A stretch of 47,331 bases of DNA. Source: an uncultured Legionellales bacterium (GTDB lineage Bacteria; Pseudomonadota; Gammaproteobacteria; Eutrophobiales; Eutrophobiaceae). The stretch is from NCBI GenBank assembly GCA_913045195.1, contig CAJWQR010000005.1, forward strand, positions 1-47,331, in the 5' to 3' direction. This document shows, piece by piece, positions 28,111 to 37,208 of this stretch. The notes beneath the pieces are model-generated. The model did no database searches, had not been told where the DNA came from, and saw nothing but the letters and a program-made list of their open reading frames with translations. Numbering within the stretch: position 1 is the first letter of the stretch; each line of letters starts with the position of its first letter. Position numbers and translations under genes: made by a program.

Positions 28111-28761
28111 TCATTCGTTAATTTCACCATATTGCAGACTATAGGTGTTTATTGCTTCAAGGTGTTTCTTTAGATTATCATTTTTATTTATAAATGAGAT
28201 GATATCATTTAAGTTTACTATGCTAATAATCTTGATCTTATATTTTTCTTGCGCTTCTTGAATAGCAGATTTTTTACCTTCTCCTCGTTCTTGTCTATTC
28301 ACAGCAACGATTGCCCCAATTACAGTTCCCCCTTTTGAACGAACTATATCTACCGATTCTTTTATCGACGTTCCTGCAGATATTACATCATCAATAACGA
28401 TAACACGATTATGAATTTCAGCGCCAAATGTCGCCCCACCTTCTCCGTGGTCTTTTATTTCTTTTCGATTAAAACAAAACGGGTAATTATTACCAAAAAC
28501 TTCATGGAACGAGATAGCCGTAGCTGTAGCTAACGGGATTCCTTTGTAGGCGGGACCATAGATCATATCAAATTTGATTTCTGCCTTGTGAAGAGCTTCT
28601 GCATAAAATCTACCAAGCTTTGCCAAGCTTTTTCCGTCATTAAACGACCCTGTATTGAAGAAATAGGGGCTTATGCGGCCTGATTTAAGTTTATACTCAC
28701 CAAAACATAACGCTTTTCTTTCGATTGCGAACTCAATAAATTCTTTTTGATACTTTTCCAT
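28111..28761 (-). CDS. pyrE: Orotate phosphoribosyltransferase
   Basis: Makes OMP from orotate and PRPP, the fifth step of pyrimidine synthesis. The 216-residue protein has the PRPP-binding signature VIVIDDVISAGTSIKES (120-136), the flexible catalytic loop FNRKEIKDHGEGGA (97-110) and the KSGRISPYFFNTG segment (26-38). Length matches E. coli PyrE (213). It is divergent from exonuclease III, an arrangement also seen in Pseudomonas (pyrE/crc). Confidence 0.97.
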   Translation of the reverse strand: MEKYQKEFIEFAIERKALCFGEYKLKSGRISPYFFNTGSFNDGKSLAKLGRFYAEALHKAEIKFDMIYGPAYKGIPLATATAISFHEVFGNNYPFCFNRKEIKDHGEGGATFGAEIHNRVIVIDDVISAGTSIKESVDIVRSKGGTVIGAIVAVNRQERGEGKKSAIQEAQEKYKIKIISIVNLNDIISFINKNDNLKKHLEAINTYSLQYGEINE

Positions 28762-28803
28762 TGAAGCCTCTTAATTTAACCAACAAATTAAAAATGATTC
28801 TGT

Positions 28804-28816
28804 CTGTATGATACAG
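28804..28816. promoter_or_regulatory. Short palindrome between pyrE and exonuclease III
   Basis: CTGTATGATACAG is a perfect 6-1-6 palindrome, 26 bases before the exonuclease III start codon, in the 81-base divergent spacer. It contains TATGAT, which could serve as a -10 box. It resembles half of a CTGT...ACAG operator, but the spacing does not fit the LexA consensus. Confidence 0.3.
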
Positions 28817-28842
28817 TGCAAAATAAATAGGGGATAGTTTGG

Positions 28843-29619
28843 ATGAGAGTAATTTCGATAAATGTTAATGGAATACGTGCCGCTCATAGAAAAAAATTTT
28901 TTATTTGGCTACAAAAGCAAGATGCCGATATCGTATGTGTGCAGGAGACAAAAGCACAAGTTGAGCAATTGACAGAAGAAATAATTAAACCAAAAGGATA
29001 TTATTCATATTTTAATGATGCTCTTAAAAAAGGCTACAGTGGTGTTGCCATATACTCTCGTATAGAACCAGATAAGATTATTGATAAAATTGGATGGAGA
29101 GAAGCTGATGATGAAGGACGTTATCTCCAAGCTAATTTTGGTAAATTAAGCATTGTCTCTCTATATCTCCCATCAGGTTCGTCTAGCGAAGAACGACAGA
29201 CAATAAAGTTTGATTTTCTAGATCGTTTTATACCGGTCTTAAAAAAAATGCGCCGCCAAAAACGAGAATATATTATTTGTGGCGATTGGAATATTGCCCA
29301 TAAGAAAATTGATATTAAAAATTGGAAAGGAAATCAGAAAAATTCTGGTTTTCTACCAGAAGAGCGTTCATGGATGGATAATTTATTTAATAAGTTGGGC
29401 ATGGTTGATTCATTTCGTGTCGTTAACCAAGAGGCAGAACAATATACATGGTGGTCAAACCGTGGACAGGCGTGGGCAAAGAATGTGGGTTGGCGCATAG
29501 ACTATCAAATAGTTACGCCTGGGTTAAAAGATAAAATAAGAACTGCGTCAATTTATAAAGACGAGCGTTTTTCAGATCATGCACCCTTGATTACTGACTA
29601 TGATTTAAAACTAGTATAG
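28843..29619 (+). CDS. xth: Exodeoxyribonuclease III
   Basis: AP endonuclease / 3'-exonuclease of base-excision repair. The 258-residue EEP-fold protein keeps the catalytic set: N7 or N9 in SINVNGIR, E35 in VQETKA, Y108 in SLYLP, D148 and N150 in CGDWNIAH, and the D245-H246 pair in SDHAPL. Because these residues are present, it should be an active nuclease and not a Crc-type RNA-binding homologue, which occupies the same place in Pseudomonas. Monocistronic, divergent from pyrE. Confidence 0.94.
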   Translation: MRVISINVNGIRAAHRKKFFIWLQKQDADIVCVQETKAQVEQLTEEIIKPKGYYSYFNDALKKGYSGVAIYSRIEPDKIIDKIGWREADDEGRYLQANFGKLSIVSLYLPSGSSSEERQTIKFDFLDRFIPVLKKMRRQKREYIICGDWNIAHKKIDIKNWKGNQKNSGFLPEERSWMDNLFNKLGMVDSFRVVNQEAEQYTWWSNRGQAWAKNVGWRIDYQIVTPGLKDKIRTASIYKDERFSDHAPLITDYDLKLV

Positions 29620-29664
29620 TTATGTATTAGATTCAATATGTGCATGTACGTATAACAGCCTTAA

Positions 29665-30267
29665 TTATTTTTTACTGCAAAAACGATAAATTGCAATTTC
29701 CCCTAGTAAATTAGGAAATATATTCATTCCCAAACTAATTTGATGAGCATGATCAACAGTCGCTCTCTCAAGTATCTCTATATTTTTTTTTGCGCATAAA
29801 CTTTCAAAATCGTCTAATGAACATAGATGAATGTTTGGTGTGTTGTACCATTCATAAGGTAAGGTTTTGGATTTGGGCATATGCCCCCCAAGCGCCATTT
29901 GTATTCGACATTTCCAATGGGCCATATTAGGGAAGGTCACAATTGCTTCATGCCCAACTCGAGTCATTTCTGTTAACAACTTTTCAGGATAATAAATTGC
30001 CTGAAGTGTTTGAGTCATTATGACATAATCGAATGTATTATTTTCAAACTGAGATAAGCCAGCATCAAGGTCAGTTTGTATTACATTAACACCACTTTGT
30101 ATACATTTAACAATGTTATCCTCATCAATCTCAACCCCATAACCAGTAACGTTTTGTTTTTTTTGTAAGCCCGCAAGCAGTGCCCCGTCCCCGCAGCCCA
30201 GGTCAAGTACTCGAGTATTATCTTTAATCCATTTAGCAATTAAAGAGTGATCGGTTCTTAGTGTCAT
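29665..30267 (-). CDS. metW: Methionine biosynthesis protein MetW
   Basis: SAM-dependent methyltransferase-fold protein paired with MetX. The 200-residue protein has the nucleotide-binding [12 protein letters not shown] at 20-31, acidic loop GVEIDED (44-50) and family-specific [17 protein letters not shown] and [17 protein letters not shown]. The ATG overlaps the metX stop by four bases. In bacteria with metXW the two genes are nearly always adjacent; MetW is needed for MetX activity in some species, but its chemistry is not settled. Confidence 0.95.
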   Translation of the reverse strand: MTLRTDHSLIAKWIKDNTRVLDLGCGDGALLAGLQKKQNVTGYGVEIDEDNIVKCIQSGVNVIQTDLDAGLSQFENNTFDYVIMTQTLQAIYYPEKLLTEMTRVGHEAIVTFPNMAHWKCRIQMALGGHMPKSKTLPYEWYNTPNIHLCSLDDFESLCAKKNIEILERATVDHAHQISLGMNIFPNLLGEIAIYRFCSKK

Positions 30268-31415
30268 TGAATACCTACTTCCCCAGCAATACGATTAAGC
30301 GCAGCTTCCATTACTTCATGGTATCTAGGGATCGCCTTTAGGAAAGAATCGTGTCCTTGTTTAGATTGAATTTCTATATAACTAACTTGTTTATTCGTTT
30401 CAAGTAATGCACTCATAATTTCTTTTGATCGCGAAGGAGAAAAACGCCAGTCACTACTAAAAGAAATAATTAAAAACTCTGCTGTTGCCGGAGACATTAC
30501 TTTTGCCAGATCGCCATTTGATTTAGCAGCCGGGTCAAAATAATCAAGTACTTTTGTTAACAATAAATAACTATTTGCATCGAAGCGATCAACAAATGAA
30601 CGCCCCTGGTGTCTTAAGTAACTTTCAATTTGAAATTCAACATCATAACCAAATTTTATTTCACCATCGCGAAGTTGACGACCAAATTTTTCATCAAGGG
30701 CATCATCAGACAGGTATGTGATATGTCCTAGCATTCTTGCCTGCATCAAACCATGTATCGGTTTATTATCATTCTTATAATAGTGTCCTTCGTTAAAATC
30801 ACGGTCCGATCGAATTACTTGTCTAGCTACTTCGTTGAATGCAATATTTTGAGTTGATAATTTCGCCGCCGCCGCAATGACAAAGGTATGTTTTAATCTG
30901 TTGGGATAGGCAATAGACCATTCCATGCATTGCATCCCGCCGAGACTTCCGCCAATAATGACTGCCCAGACATCAATACCAAGATGATCTGCTAACATTG
31001 CTTGGGTTTTTACCCAGTCCTCTACTGTGACAAGCGGGAAATTAGGTCCGTAGATTTTTCCAGTATCAGGATTAATGGTTAATGGGCCTGTTGAACCACT
31101 ACAACCCCCAATATTATTAGGGCACACAATAAAAAATTTATTAGTATCGATTATTTTGTTAGGACCTATCGCATTATCCCACCACCCGGGCTTCTTATCT
31201 TCTAATGTATGGTAACCGGCAACATGGTGGTCCCCGCTTAACGCATGACATATTAATATTGCATTAGAGTGTTCAGCATTTAATTTACCATAGGTTTCAT
31301 AGACAAGGTCAAAGCCATTTAAATTGCTCCCTGATGCCAAAACTAGGGTTTCATCAAAATGGGCCTTATTTGGTTTAACCAAACCAACATTGTCGGGTGG
31401 TAATGTATTTTTCAT
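30264..31415 (-). CDS. metX: Homoserine O-acyltransferase MetX
   Basis: Alpha/beta-hydrolase-fold enzyme that acylates homoserine (acetyl- or succinyl-CoA as donor) in methionine synthesis. The 383-residue protein has the nucleophile elbow GGSLGGMQ with S157, the acid D322 in SSDWRFSP and the base H355 in KQGHDSF. Other signatures: [11 protein letters not shown] (57-67) and [11 protein letters not shown] (101-111). Presence of metW favours the MetX family as a whole, but whether the donor is acetyl- or succinyl-CoA cannot be read from this sequence by eye. It follows yggT by 32 bases. Confidence 0.95.
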   Translation of the reverse strand: MKNTLPPDNVGLVKPNKAHFDETLVLASGSNLNGFDLVYETYGKLNAEHSNAILICHALSGDHHVAGYHTLEDKKPGWWDNAIGPNKIIDTNKFFIVCPNNIGGCSGSTGPLTINPDTGKIYGPNFPLVTVEDWVKTQAMLADHLGIDVWAVIIGGSLGGMQCMEWSIAYPNRLKHTFVIAAAAKLSTQNIAFNEVARQVIRSDRDFNEGHYYKNDNKPIHGLMQARMLGHITYLSDDALDEKFGRQLRDGEIKFGYDVEFQIESYLRHQGRSFVDRFDANSYLLLTKVLDYFDPAAKSNGDLAKVMSPATAEFLIISFSSDWRFSPSRSKEIMSALLETNKQVSYIEIQSKQGHDSFLKAIPRYHEVMEAALNRIAGEVGIQ

Positions 31416-31447
31416 ATTAATTTAAATTTTTATAAATAAGATATTTT

Positions 31448-32029
31448 TTAATGCCGGAGACTATGGCCTACATCCATTAGAGGCGAAATAAGCAGTATCA
31501 TCAAAAGATTTATAATGACAAGGATAATTAGAGGCGAGAAATCAAAACCTCCTGTCGAAGGAACGTTCCGTCTCACCGGTCTTAAAATCGGTTCGCTTAG
31601 TTGATGCATTATCATTGTGATTGGATTGTAGGCATCAGGGTTTATCCAGCTAATAATAACCTGAACAATTATAATGAATAAGTAAATATAGAGTATCGTT
31701 TTTAATAAGTGAGCTAAAGTTAGAATAATTAAACCGCTGAATGCCAGCATCTCTCCACTTATAATTAATTCAACCAATGTTACTTCCAAAGCCTGGACTA
31801 AAAGCAACGCCACTATAGATGACCAGTCAACGCCAAGATAACCAGGTATTTTTCTTCTCAAGGGCTTGAGTAACGGGTTCGTGATTTTGATAATTAACCC
31901 AGATAATGGATTGAAAGAATCAGCATGCGCTTTTGTTAATAAATAACGCAGCAATAAGGCGATAATAAAAATATCAAAAAATAGTTCAACTAAAAAAATA
32001 GTTGCCTGAGTAAAATAATCACCACTCAT
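31448..32029 (-). CDS. yggT: YggT family membrane protein
   Basis: A 193-residue membrane protein with two YggT repeats, each pairing a membrane helix with a polar motif: first repeat NPLLKPLRRKIPGYLGVDWS (51-70), second repeat LSEPILRPVRRNVPSTGGFD (144-163) with PLIILVI after it. About four to five helices. Function is not firmly known; homologues are linked to osmotic shock tolerance and to cell-division or thylakoid factors. It starts two bases before proC ends its reading (gap 2), the standard proC-yggT linkage. Confidence 0.92.
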   Translation of the reverse strand: MSGDYFTQATIFLVELFFDIFIIALLLRYLLTKAHADSFNPLSGLIIKITNPLLKPLRRKIPGYLGVDWSSIVALLLVQALEVTLVELIISGEMLAFSGLIILTLAHLLKTILYIYLFIIIVQVIISWINPDAYNPITMIMHQLSEPILRPVRRNVPSTGGFDFSPLIILVIINLLMILLISPLMDVGHSLRH

Positions 32030-32031
32030 TT

Positions 32032-32856
32032 TTAATCCTTAAATGATTTTGATAATTCTACGGAACGCCTTTTTGCCGCATCCATAGCATTGCGAATTAG
32101 TTTATCTAGTTTCCCCTGTATAAAAATATTTAAGGCTTGTTCAGTTGTTCCGCCTGGCGATGAAACTTGTTTGCGAAGCGTCGTTGGTTCATATGAAGAT
32201 AATAATGCCATTTTTGCAGCACCAAGCGCGGTTTCAATTGTTAACAAATGAGCATCTTCTTTATTTAAACCCATTTCGATAGCGTTCTTTTCCATTAGTT
32301 CCATAAAATAAAAGAAGTAGGCAGGACCACTGCCAGATAACGCAGTAACAACATCCATCTGTTCTTCAGCGTCAAGCCATATGGCGGCACCTACCGATCT
32401 CATAATGGTTTCGGCAGTATTTCTTTGTTTATCATTAGTAAATTCATTTGCATATAGAGCGCTAGCCCCTGCCTGTATAAGAGCTGGCATATTGGGCATA
32501 GTTCTGACAATTGCTGATGACTGGTCAAGCCAATTTGCTATTGATTGAAGTTTGACCCCGGCAGCAACAGATACTATTAATTTGTTTTCGATTTTGATAT
32601 TTTCCGCAATTTCTTTAACAACTGTAGGCATTACTTGTGGTTTTACTGCAAAAATAATGACATCGGCATGTTTTGCGGCATCATAATTTACGTTAAAAAC
32701 TCTAATGCCATATTTTTCTGAAATCAGTTGTTGTTGTGTCTTATCAGCGTCAGCTGCGATTAATTTCTCAGGCTTTATTCCATTAGCAATCAGACCGCCA
32801 ATCATACTGCTGGCGATATTCCCGCTACCAATAAATGCTATTGTGAGATTTTCCAT
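32032..32856 (-). CDS. proC: Pyrroline-5-carboxylate reductase
   Basis: Last step of proline synthesis, reducing pyrroline-5-carboxylate with NAD(P)H. The 274-residue protein has an N-terminal Rossmann motif IAFIGSGNIASSMIGGL (6-22), the VRTMPNMPA segment (116-124) and the C-terminal dimer/active-site region SGSGPAYFF and SSPGGTTEQAL. Length is usual (about 270). Placed between yggS and yggT, as in E. coli and Pseudomonas. Confidence 0.97.
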   Translation of the reverse strand: MENLTIAFIGSGNIASSMIGGLIANGIKPEKLIAADADKTQQQLISEKYGIRVFNVNYDAAKHADVIIFAVKPQVMPTVVKEIAENIKIENKLIVSVAAGVKLQSIANWLDQSSAIVRTMPNMPALIQAGASALYANEFTNDKQRNTAETIMRSVGAAIWLDAEEQMDVVTALSGSGPAYFFYFMELMEKNAIEMGLNKEDAHLLTIETALGAAKMALLSSYEPTTLRKQVSSPGGTTEQALNIFIQGKLDKLIRNAMDAAKRRSVELSKSFKD

Positions 32857-32944
32857 AATTTAGATAATTTATTTCTAGAAGTAACTCGAAAGTATAACGA
32901 TGTCAGCAAAAAATATCAGGCTGTACGTAGTAAGTTAAGGTTTT

Positions 32945-33628
32945 TTATCTATCACGAGGGCCAAAAACGGCTGTACCTATGCGAACACAAGTCGCTCCTT
33001 CGGCAATAGCTGCCTCCATATCCTGCGTTGTTCCTATAGACAAAGTATCAAGCTCCGGATTATCCGCTCCCAATTCATGCAGCAGCTTCTTTAGTGATGA
33101 AAAAGAGTTTCTTTGTTCCTCGAAGCTAGATTTTATTTTTGGCAGAGACATTAACCCTCTTACTTTTAGTCGTTTGAAGTGTTTAAGCTCATTAATGAAG
33201 TCTTCTACTTCGTTAATTGATAGGCCTGATTTTGTTGCTTCATCATTAGTATTGACCTGAATACATATATTTAATGGCGCCATATTATCCGGGCGCATTT
33301 CATCTAGCCGACGTGCTATTTTTATTCTATCTACGGTATGCGCCCAATCAAAATAATGAGCAATTTGTTTTGTTTTATTAGATTGAATGGGGCCAATAAA
33401 GTGCCATATAACATTTGGTTGAGTAATGGCCTTAATTTTCTCAATAGCCTCCTGACAGTAATTTTCTCCGAAATGCCGTTGATTTTCATTGATGGCCATT
33501 ATTATTTCATTGATTTTTCTTGTTTTACTGACTGCGATTAAGCAAACAGAGTTTTCTTCGCGGCCAAATTGTTTTTCCGCGGCGCTAATTTTGTTACGAA
33601 TTTGGGTTAAATTGTTAGCGATTTTCAT
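32945..33628 (-). CDS. yggS: PLP homeostasis protein YggS (PROSC/YBL036C family)
   Basis: Alanine-racemase-fold protein that binds pyridoxal phosphate without a known catalytic reaction and regulates PLP balance. The 227-residue protein has the PLP lysine in IAVSKTRK (K35), the FGENYCQEA loop, the WHFIGPIQSNK motif (75-85) and the C-terminal LSIGTTQDMEAAIAEGATCV followed by RIGTAVFG. Length typical. First gene of yggS-proC-yggT-metX-metW, with an 88-base gap before proC, and divergent from the pilT operon. Confidence 0.96.
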   Translation of the reverse strand: MKIANNLTQIRNKISAAEKQFGREENSVCLIAVSKTRKINEIIMAINENQRHFGENYCQEAIEKIKAITQPNVIWHFIGPIQSNKTKQIAHYFDWAHTVDRIKIARRLDEMRPDNMAPLNICIQVNTNDEATKSGLSINEVEDFINELKHFKRLKVRGLMSLPKIKSSFEEQRNSFSSLKKLLHELGADNPELDTLSIGTTQDMEAAIAEGATCVRIGTAVFGPRDR

Positions 33629-33841
33629 AAAATTGGTGTTATTTAATCTCTGATGCTATTAACACTAGGCCAGTATTGCAGTACCCTATGGTATATAAAA
33701 ATCAGTGAAACTGGTAATGCATAATAATGCTTTAAGGATAGTGGTTTTTTCTACTCGGAGTGTGTGAAAACGTAAAAACCAAGAAGTTAAATAAATTTAA
33801 TAATCATAATAAAATAAACGTTAGTTTTGGGGAGAGGGTAA
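33629..33841. promoter_or_regulatory. Divergent spacer between yggS and pilT
   Basis: The 213-base gap holds no gene. It contains a small inverted repeat, TGGTTTTT (33742-33749) and AAAAACCA (33774-33781) with a 24-base loop, and an AT-rich leader. A strong GGGGAGAGGG ribosome binding site precedes the pilT ATG. I found no sigma-54 consensus and no confident sigma-70 pair. Confidence 0.4.
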
Positions 33842-34876
33842 ATGGAAATTAGCGATCTTTTGACCAAAGGCGTAGAGCTCGGCTGTTCTGATCTTCACTT
33901 ATCGGCAGGAATGCCGCCATGTTTTCGTATTGATGGCGATATTAAAAAAATCAAAACACCCCCTATGGAACACAAAGATGTGCACAGCATGGTTTACGAT
34001 ATTATGAACGATAAGCAAAGGAAAGATTTTGAAGAGTTTCTCGAATGTGATTTTTCTTTTGAAATTCCTAATTTAGCACGTTTTCGTGTTAATGCATTTA
34101 ATCACAACCGTGGCGCGGGCGCAGTTTTTAGAACAATCCCATCAGAAATACTCTCTCTTGAAAAGCTTGGTGCGCCGAATATTTTTAAAGAAATTTCCGA
34201 CTATCCACGGGGAGTTGTATTGGTAACGGGCCCAACGGGGTCTGGTAAATCAACAACTTTAGCCGCCATGGTCGATCATAAAAACGACACAGAATATGGG
34301 CATATCCTGACAGTTGAAGATCCAATTGAATTTGTTCATCAAAGCAAAAAGTGTCTGATTAATCAGCGAGAAGTCCATAGAGATACGCTCGGGTTTAATG
34401 AAGCTCTACGATCAGCATTGCGTGAAGATCCAGACGTTATACTTGTCGGGGAAATGCGTGATCTTGAAACAATTCGATTAGCATTATCAGCGGCTGAAAC
34501 AGGTCACCTTGTCTTTGGGACGCTTCACACAAGTTCTGCTGCGAAAACAATCGATCGTATTGTTGATGTATTCCCGGCCGATGAAAAAGAAATGGTGCGC
34601 GCAATGTTATCAGAATCATTAAAAGCAGTTATTTCGCAAACGCTACTAAAAAAACAGGGTGGCGGACGAGTTGCGGCGCATGAGATTATGATTGGTACCC
34701 CAGGAATTCGTAATTTAATTAGAGAAAATAAAATTGCACAAATGTACTCAGCAATCCAAACTGGAAAATCATTTGGTATGCAAACACTCGATCAGGATTT
34801 ACAACGATTAGTACAGGCCAATGTTGTGACACAACAAGAAGCCGCATCGAAAGCCGCAAATAAAGACAATATTTAA
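33842..34876 (+). CDS. pilT: Type IV pilus retraction ATPase PilT
   Basis: Hexameric motor that depolymerises the pilus, driving twitching motility and DNA uptake. The 344-residue protein has an N-terminal PAS-like domain (about 1-100), Walker A GPTGSGKST at 130-138, the Asp box region TVEDPIE (157-163), Walker B VILVGEMRD (199-207), the His box AETGHLVFGTLHT (218-230) and the PilT-specific GIRNLIRENK at 288-297, needed for retraction in known PilT proteins. All motifs intact. First of three tandem PilT/PilU-family genes, followed by pilU after 37 bases. Confidence 0.97.
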   Translation: MEISDLLTKGVELGCSDLHLSAGMPPCFRIDGDIKKIKTPPMEHKDVHSMVYDIMNDKQRKDFEEFLECDFSFEIPNLARFRVNAFNHNRGAGAVFRTIPSEILSLEKLGAPNIFKEISDYPRGVVLVTGPTGSGKSTTLAAMVDHKNDTEYGHILTVEDPIEFVHQSKKCLINQREVHRDTLGFNEALRSALREDPDVILVGEMRDLETIRLALSAAETGHLVFGTLHTSSAAKTIDRIVDVFPADEKEMVRAMLSESLKAVISQTLLKKQGGGRVAAHEIMIGTPGIRNLIRENKIAQMYSAIQTGKSFGMQTLDQDLQRLVQANVVTQQEAASKAANKDNI

Positions 34877-34913
34877 CTGATAGCAAAAACATTTTTAGGT
34901 TGGGAGGAGCTGG

Positions 34914-36077
34914 ATGGAAAGAGATAAGGCAATTAAGTTCATGCGCGATCTTCTCAAGGCATTAGTTGAGAGAGACGGATCTGATTTGTTTATTACGGTT
35001 GGGTTTCCTCCGGCGATGAAAATTCACGGGAAAGTAACCCCTGTATCAAAGACGAAACTTACTCCTGAAAACGCCAAGTCATTATGTCAAGCCTTAATGA
35101 ATGACAAACAATTAAAAGAATTTGATGCGACCAAAGAATGTAATTTTGCTGTTGCACCAGAAGGTGTCGGTCGTTTTCGTGCTAACGCTTATATACAGCA
35201 GGGTTATAGCGGTTTAGTTTTACGTGTTATTGAAACGGACGTGCCAAATATAGACAAGCTAAAACTACCGGAAGTTTTAAAAGATGTTGTGATGACTAAA
35301 AATGGTTTGGTTATTATGGTGGGTGGAACAGGTTCCGGCAAATCAACATCGTTAGCAGCAATGATTGACTATCGAAATGATAATACATATGGACACATAA
35401 TCACCATTGAAGACCCCATTGAATATGTCCACCCACATAAAAAATGCATTATTATGCAACGTGAAGTTGGTGTCGATACGGATGACTGGGAGATTGCGCT
35501 AAAAAATACTTTACGCCAGGCCCCGGATGTTATTTTACTTGGTGAAATTCGCGATCGTGAAACTATGGAATTTGCAATTGCTTTTGCTGAGACTGGCCAC
35601 TTGGCGATGGCAACTTTACATGCAAATAGCGCCAATCAGGCTCTTGATCGAATTATCAATTTTTTCCCAGAAGAACGTAAATCACAACTCCTGATGGATT
35701 TATCATTAAACTTAAAGTCAGTAATTTCACAACGTTTACTAAAAACACCTGACGGGAAAGGACGTGTTGCCGCAATTGAAATCTTATTGAATTCACCGCT
35801 TATCTCAGATTTGATATTAAAAGGCGACGTTCACGAGATTAAAACCATTATGTCGAAATCGAATGAACTTGGCATGAAGACATTCGACCAAGCGCTATTT
35901 GATTTATATGAAGCTGATAAAATTTCTTATGATGATGCCTTACGTTCTGCAGACTCAATGAACGAATTACGTTTACGTATTAAACTTGAAGGGAAAGCAG
36001 CTAAGGGTAAAGACCAAAAAGGCGGTTTAGATCATATTAATTTACACGAAGATGAAGAAGCAGGCAAAGTTCGTTAA
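34914..36077 (+). CDS. pilU: Type IV pilus retraction ATPase PilU
   Basis: PilT paralogue that assists retraction. The 387-residue protein has Walker A GGTGSGKST (137-145), TIEDPIEYVHPHKKC (164-178), Walker B VILLGEIRDRET (206-217) and His box AETGHLAMATLHA (225-237). It lacks the AIRNLIRE motif (here NSPLISDLILKGD) and has a longer C-terminal tail, rich in charged residues and ending DEEAGKVR; both are features of PilU. Preceded by a strong GGGAGGAG ribosome binding site. Same-strand neighbour of pilT and of a third family member. Confidence 0.96.
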   Translation: MERDKAIKFMRDLLKALVERDGSDLFITVGFPPAMKIHGKVTPVSKTKLTPENAKSLCQALMNDKQLKEFDATKECNFAVAPEGVGRFRANAYIQQGYSGLVLRVIETDVPNIDKLKLPEVLKDVVMTKNGLVIMVGGTGSGKSTSLAAMIDYRNDNTYGHIITIEDPIEYVHPHKKCIIMQREVGVDTDDWEIALKNTLRQAPDVILLGEIRDRETMEFAIAFAETGHLAMATLHANSANQALDRIINFFPEERKSQLLMDLSLNLKSVISQRLLKTPDGKGRVAAIEILLNSPLISDLILKGDVHEIKTIMSKSNELGMKTFDQALFDLYEADKISYDDALRSADSMNELRLRIKLEGKAAKGKDQKGGLDHINLHEDEEAGKVR

Positions 36078-36106
36078 CAAAAGCATAAAAATTATTTAAT
36101 AAACAT

Positions 36107-37168
36107 ATGAAAAATCACCTTACCCCGCATCTTGAGTTAATGGTAGAAAAAGAGGCTTCAGATCTTTTTCTAACAGCAAATTCACCTGTAAAAATTAAAA
36201 TAGAAGGTAAAATAATATCTGTAGGTAAGACAATATTAACGCCCGAAGCAACAGATAAAATTGCGCATAGCGTAATGGATAAAGCGCAGGAGGCTATTTT
36301 TAAAGAAACACTGGAATGCGATTTTGCTATAGCTTTAAAAGACTCCGATCGATTTCGGGTTAATGTATTCCGCCAACGCGGCCATGTTAGTATGGTGTTG
36401 CGGCGTATTCAAAGCAAAATACCCACCATTGAAGAGCTGGGTTTCCCAGAAATTTTATCAGAAATGAGTTTATTGAAACGTGGTCTTATACTTATGGTGG
36501 GTGCAACAGGATCTGGTAAGTCAACGACATTGGCGGCGATGGTCAATCATCGAAATCAAAGTTCATCAGGCCATATATTGACGATTGAAGATCCAATAGA
36601 ATTTAGCCATCAGAATATTAAGTCAATTGTCAATCAACGAGAAGTTGGTGTTGATACAAAATCATATGCAAATGCTCTCAAAGCCTCACTACGCGAAGCC
36701 CCAGATGTAATACTAGTTGGCGAGATTAGAGTTAGAGAGACAATGGAGGCGGCACTTGAATTGAGTAATACAGGACATCTCGCTTTATCTACCCTTCATG
36801 CAAATAATGCAGGACAAGCCATTGAACGTGTTATTAATATGTTCCCACAATCTATGCATAAACAATTATTAATGGATTTGTCACTGAATGTTCGAGGTAT
36901 TATTTCACAACGACTTGTAAAAGCAAAAGATGGTAAAAGATGTGCTGCTTTAGAAATATTAGTCATGACCCCACACATACAAGATCTAATCTTGAAAGGG
37001 GATATTGAAGAAATCAAAATAGCTATGGAAGAGAGCGGGAAAAAAGGTATGCAGACATTTGATACGGCGTTACATAATTTATATAAAGAGGGGCGTATTG
37101 AACTAGAAGAAGCGTTAAATAATGCAAGTTCAAGAACAAATCTTGAAGCTAAAATAAATTTTGGGTAA
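36107..37168 (+). CDS. Third PilT/PilU-family ATPase (PilU-like, diverged)
   Basis: A 353-residue GspE-superfamily ATPase following pilU by 29 bases. Walker A GATGSGKST (132-140), TIEDPIEFSHQN (159-170) and HANN in the His box are kept. It is nearer to PilU than to PilT: no AIRNLIRE, instead MTPHIQDLILKGDIEEIK, closely parallel to the same region of the PilU next to it. Two usually invariant positions differ: the Walker B tail reads GEIRVRET, with V209 in place of Asp, and the His-box start reads SNTGHL, with N221 in place of Glu. It has no PilU tail. It may be a weaker or regulatory motor subunit; the catalytic glutamate E206 is present, so ATPase activity is possible. Confidence 0.88.
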   Translation: MKNHLTPHLELMVEKEASDLFLTANSPVKIKIEGKIISVGKTILTPEATDKIAHSVMDKAQEAIFKETLECDFAIALKDSDRFRVNVFRQRGHVSMVLRRIQSKIPTIEELGFPEILSEMSLLKRGLILMVGATGSGKSTTLAAMVNHRNQSSSGHILTIEDPIEFSHQNIKSIVNQREVGVDTKSYANALKASLREAPDVILVGEIRVRETMEAALELSNTGHLALSTLHANNAGQAIERVINMFPQSMHKQLLMDLSLNVRGIISQRLVKAKDGKRCAALEILVMTPHIQDLILKGDIEEIKIAMEESGKKGMQTFDTALHNLYKEGRIELEEALNNASSRTNLEAKINFG

Positions 37169-37208
37169 AAATCATTTTTTTATTCATTACTGAATTATTT
37201 TATAACGC

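Noticed and set aside
28800..28816. LexA (SOS) box upstream of exonuclease III
   Set aside because: CTGT and ACAG are present but separated by nine or five bases, not the eight of the known gammaproteobacterial consensus.
33629..33841. Sigma-54 promoter for the pilT operon
   Set aside because: No GG-N10-GC element of the -24/-12 type could be found in the spacer.
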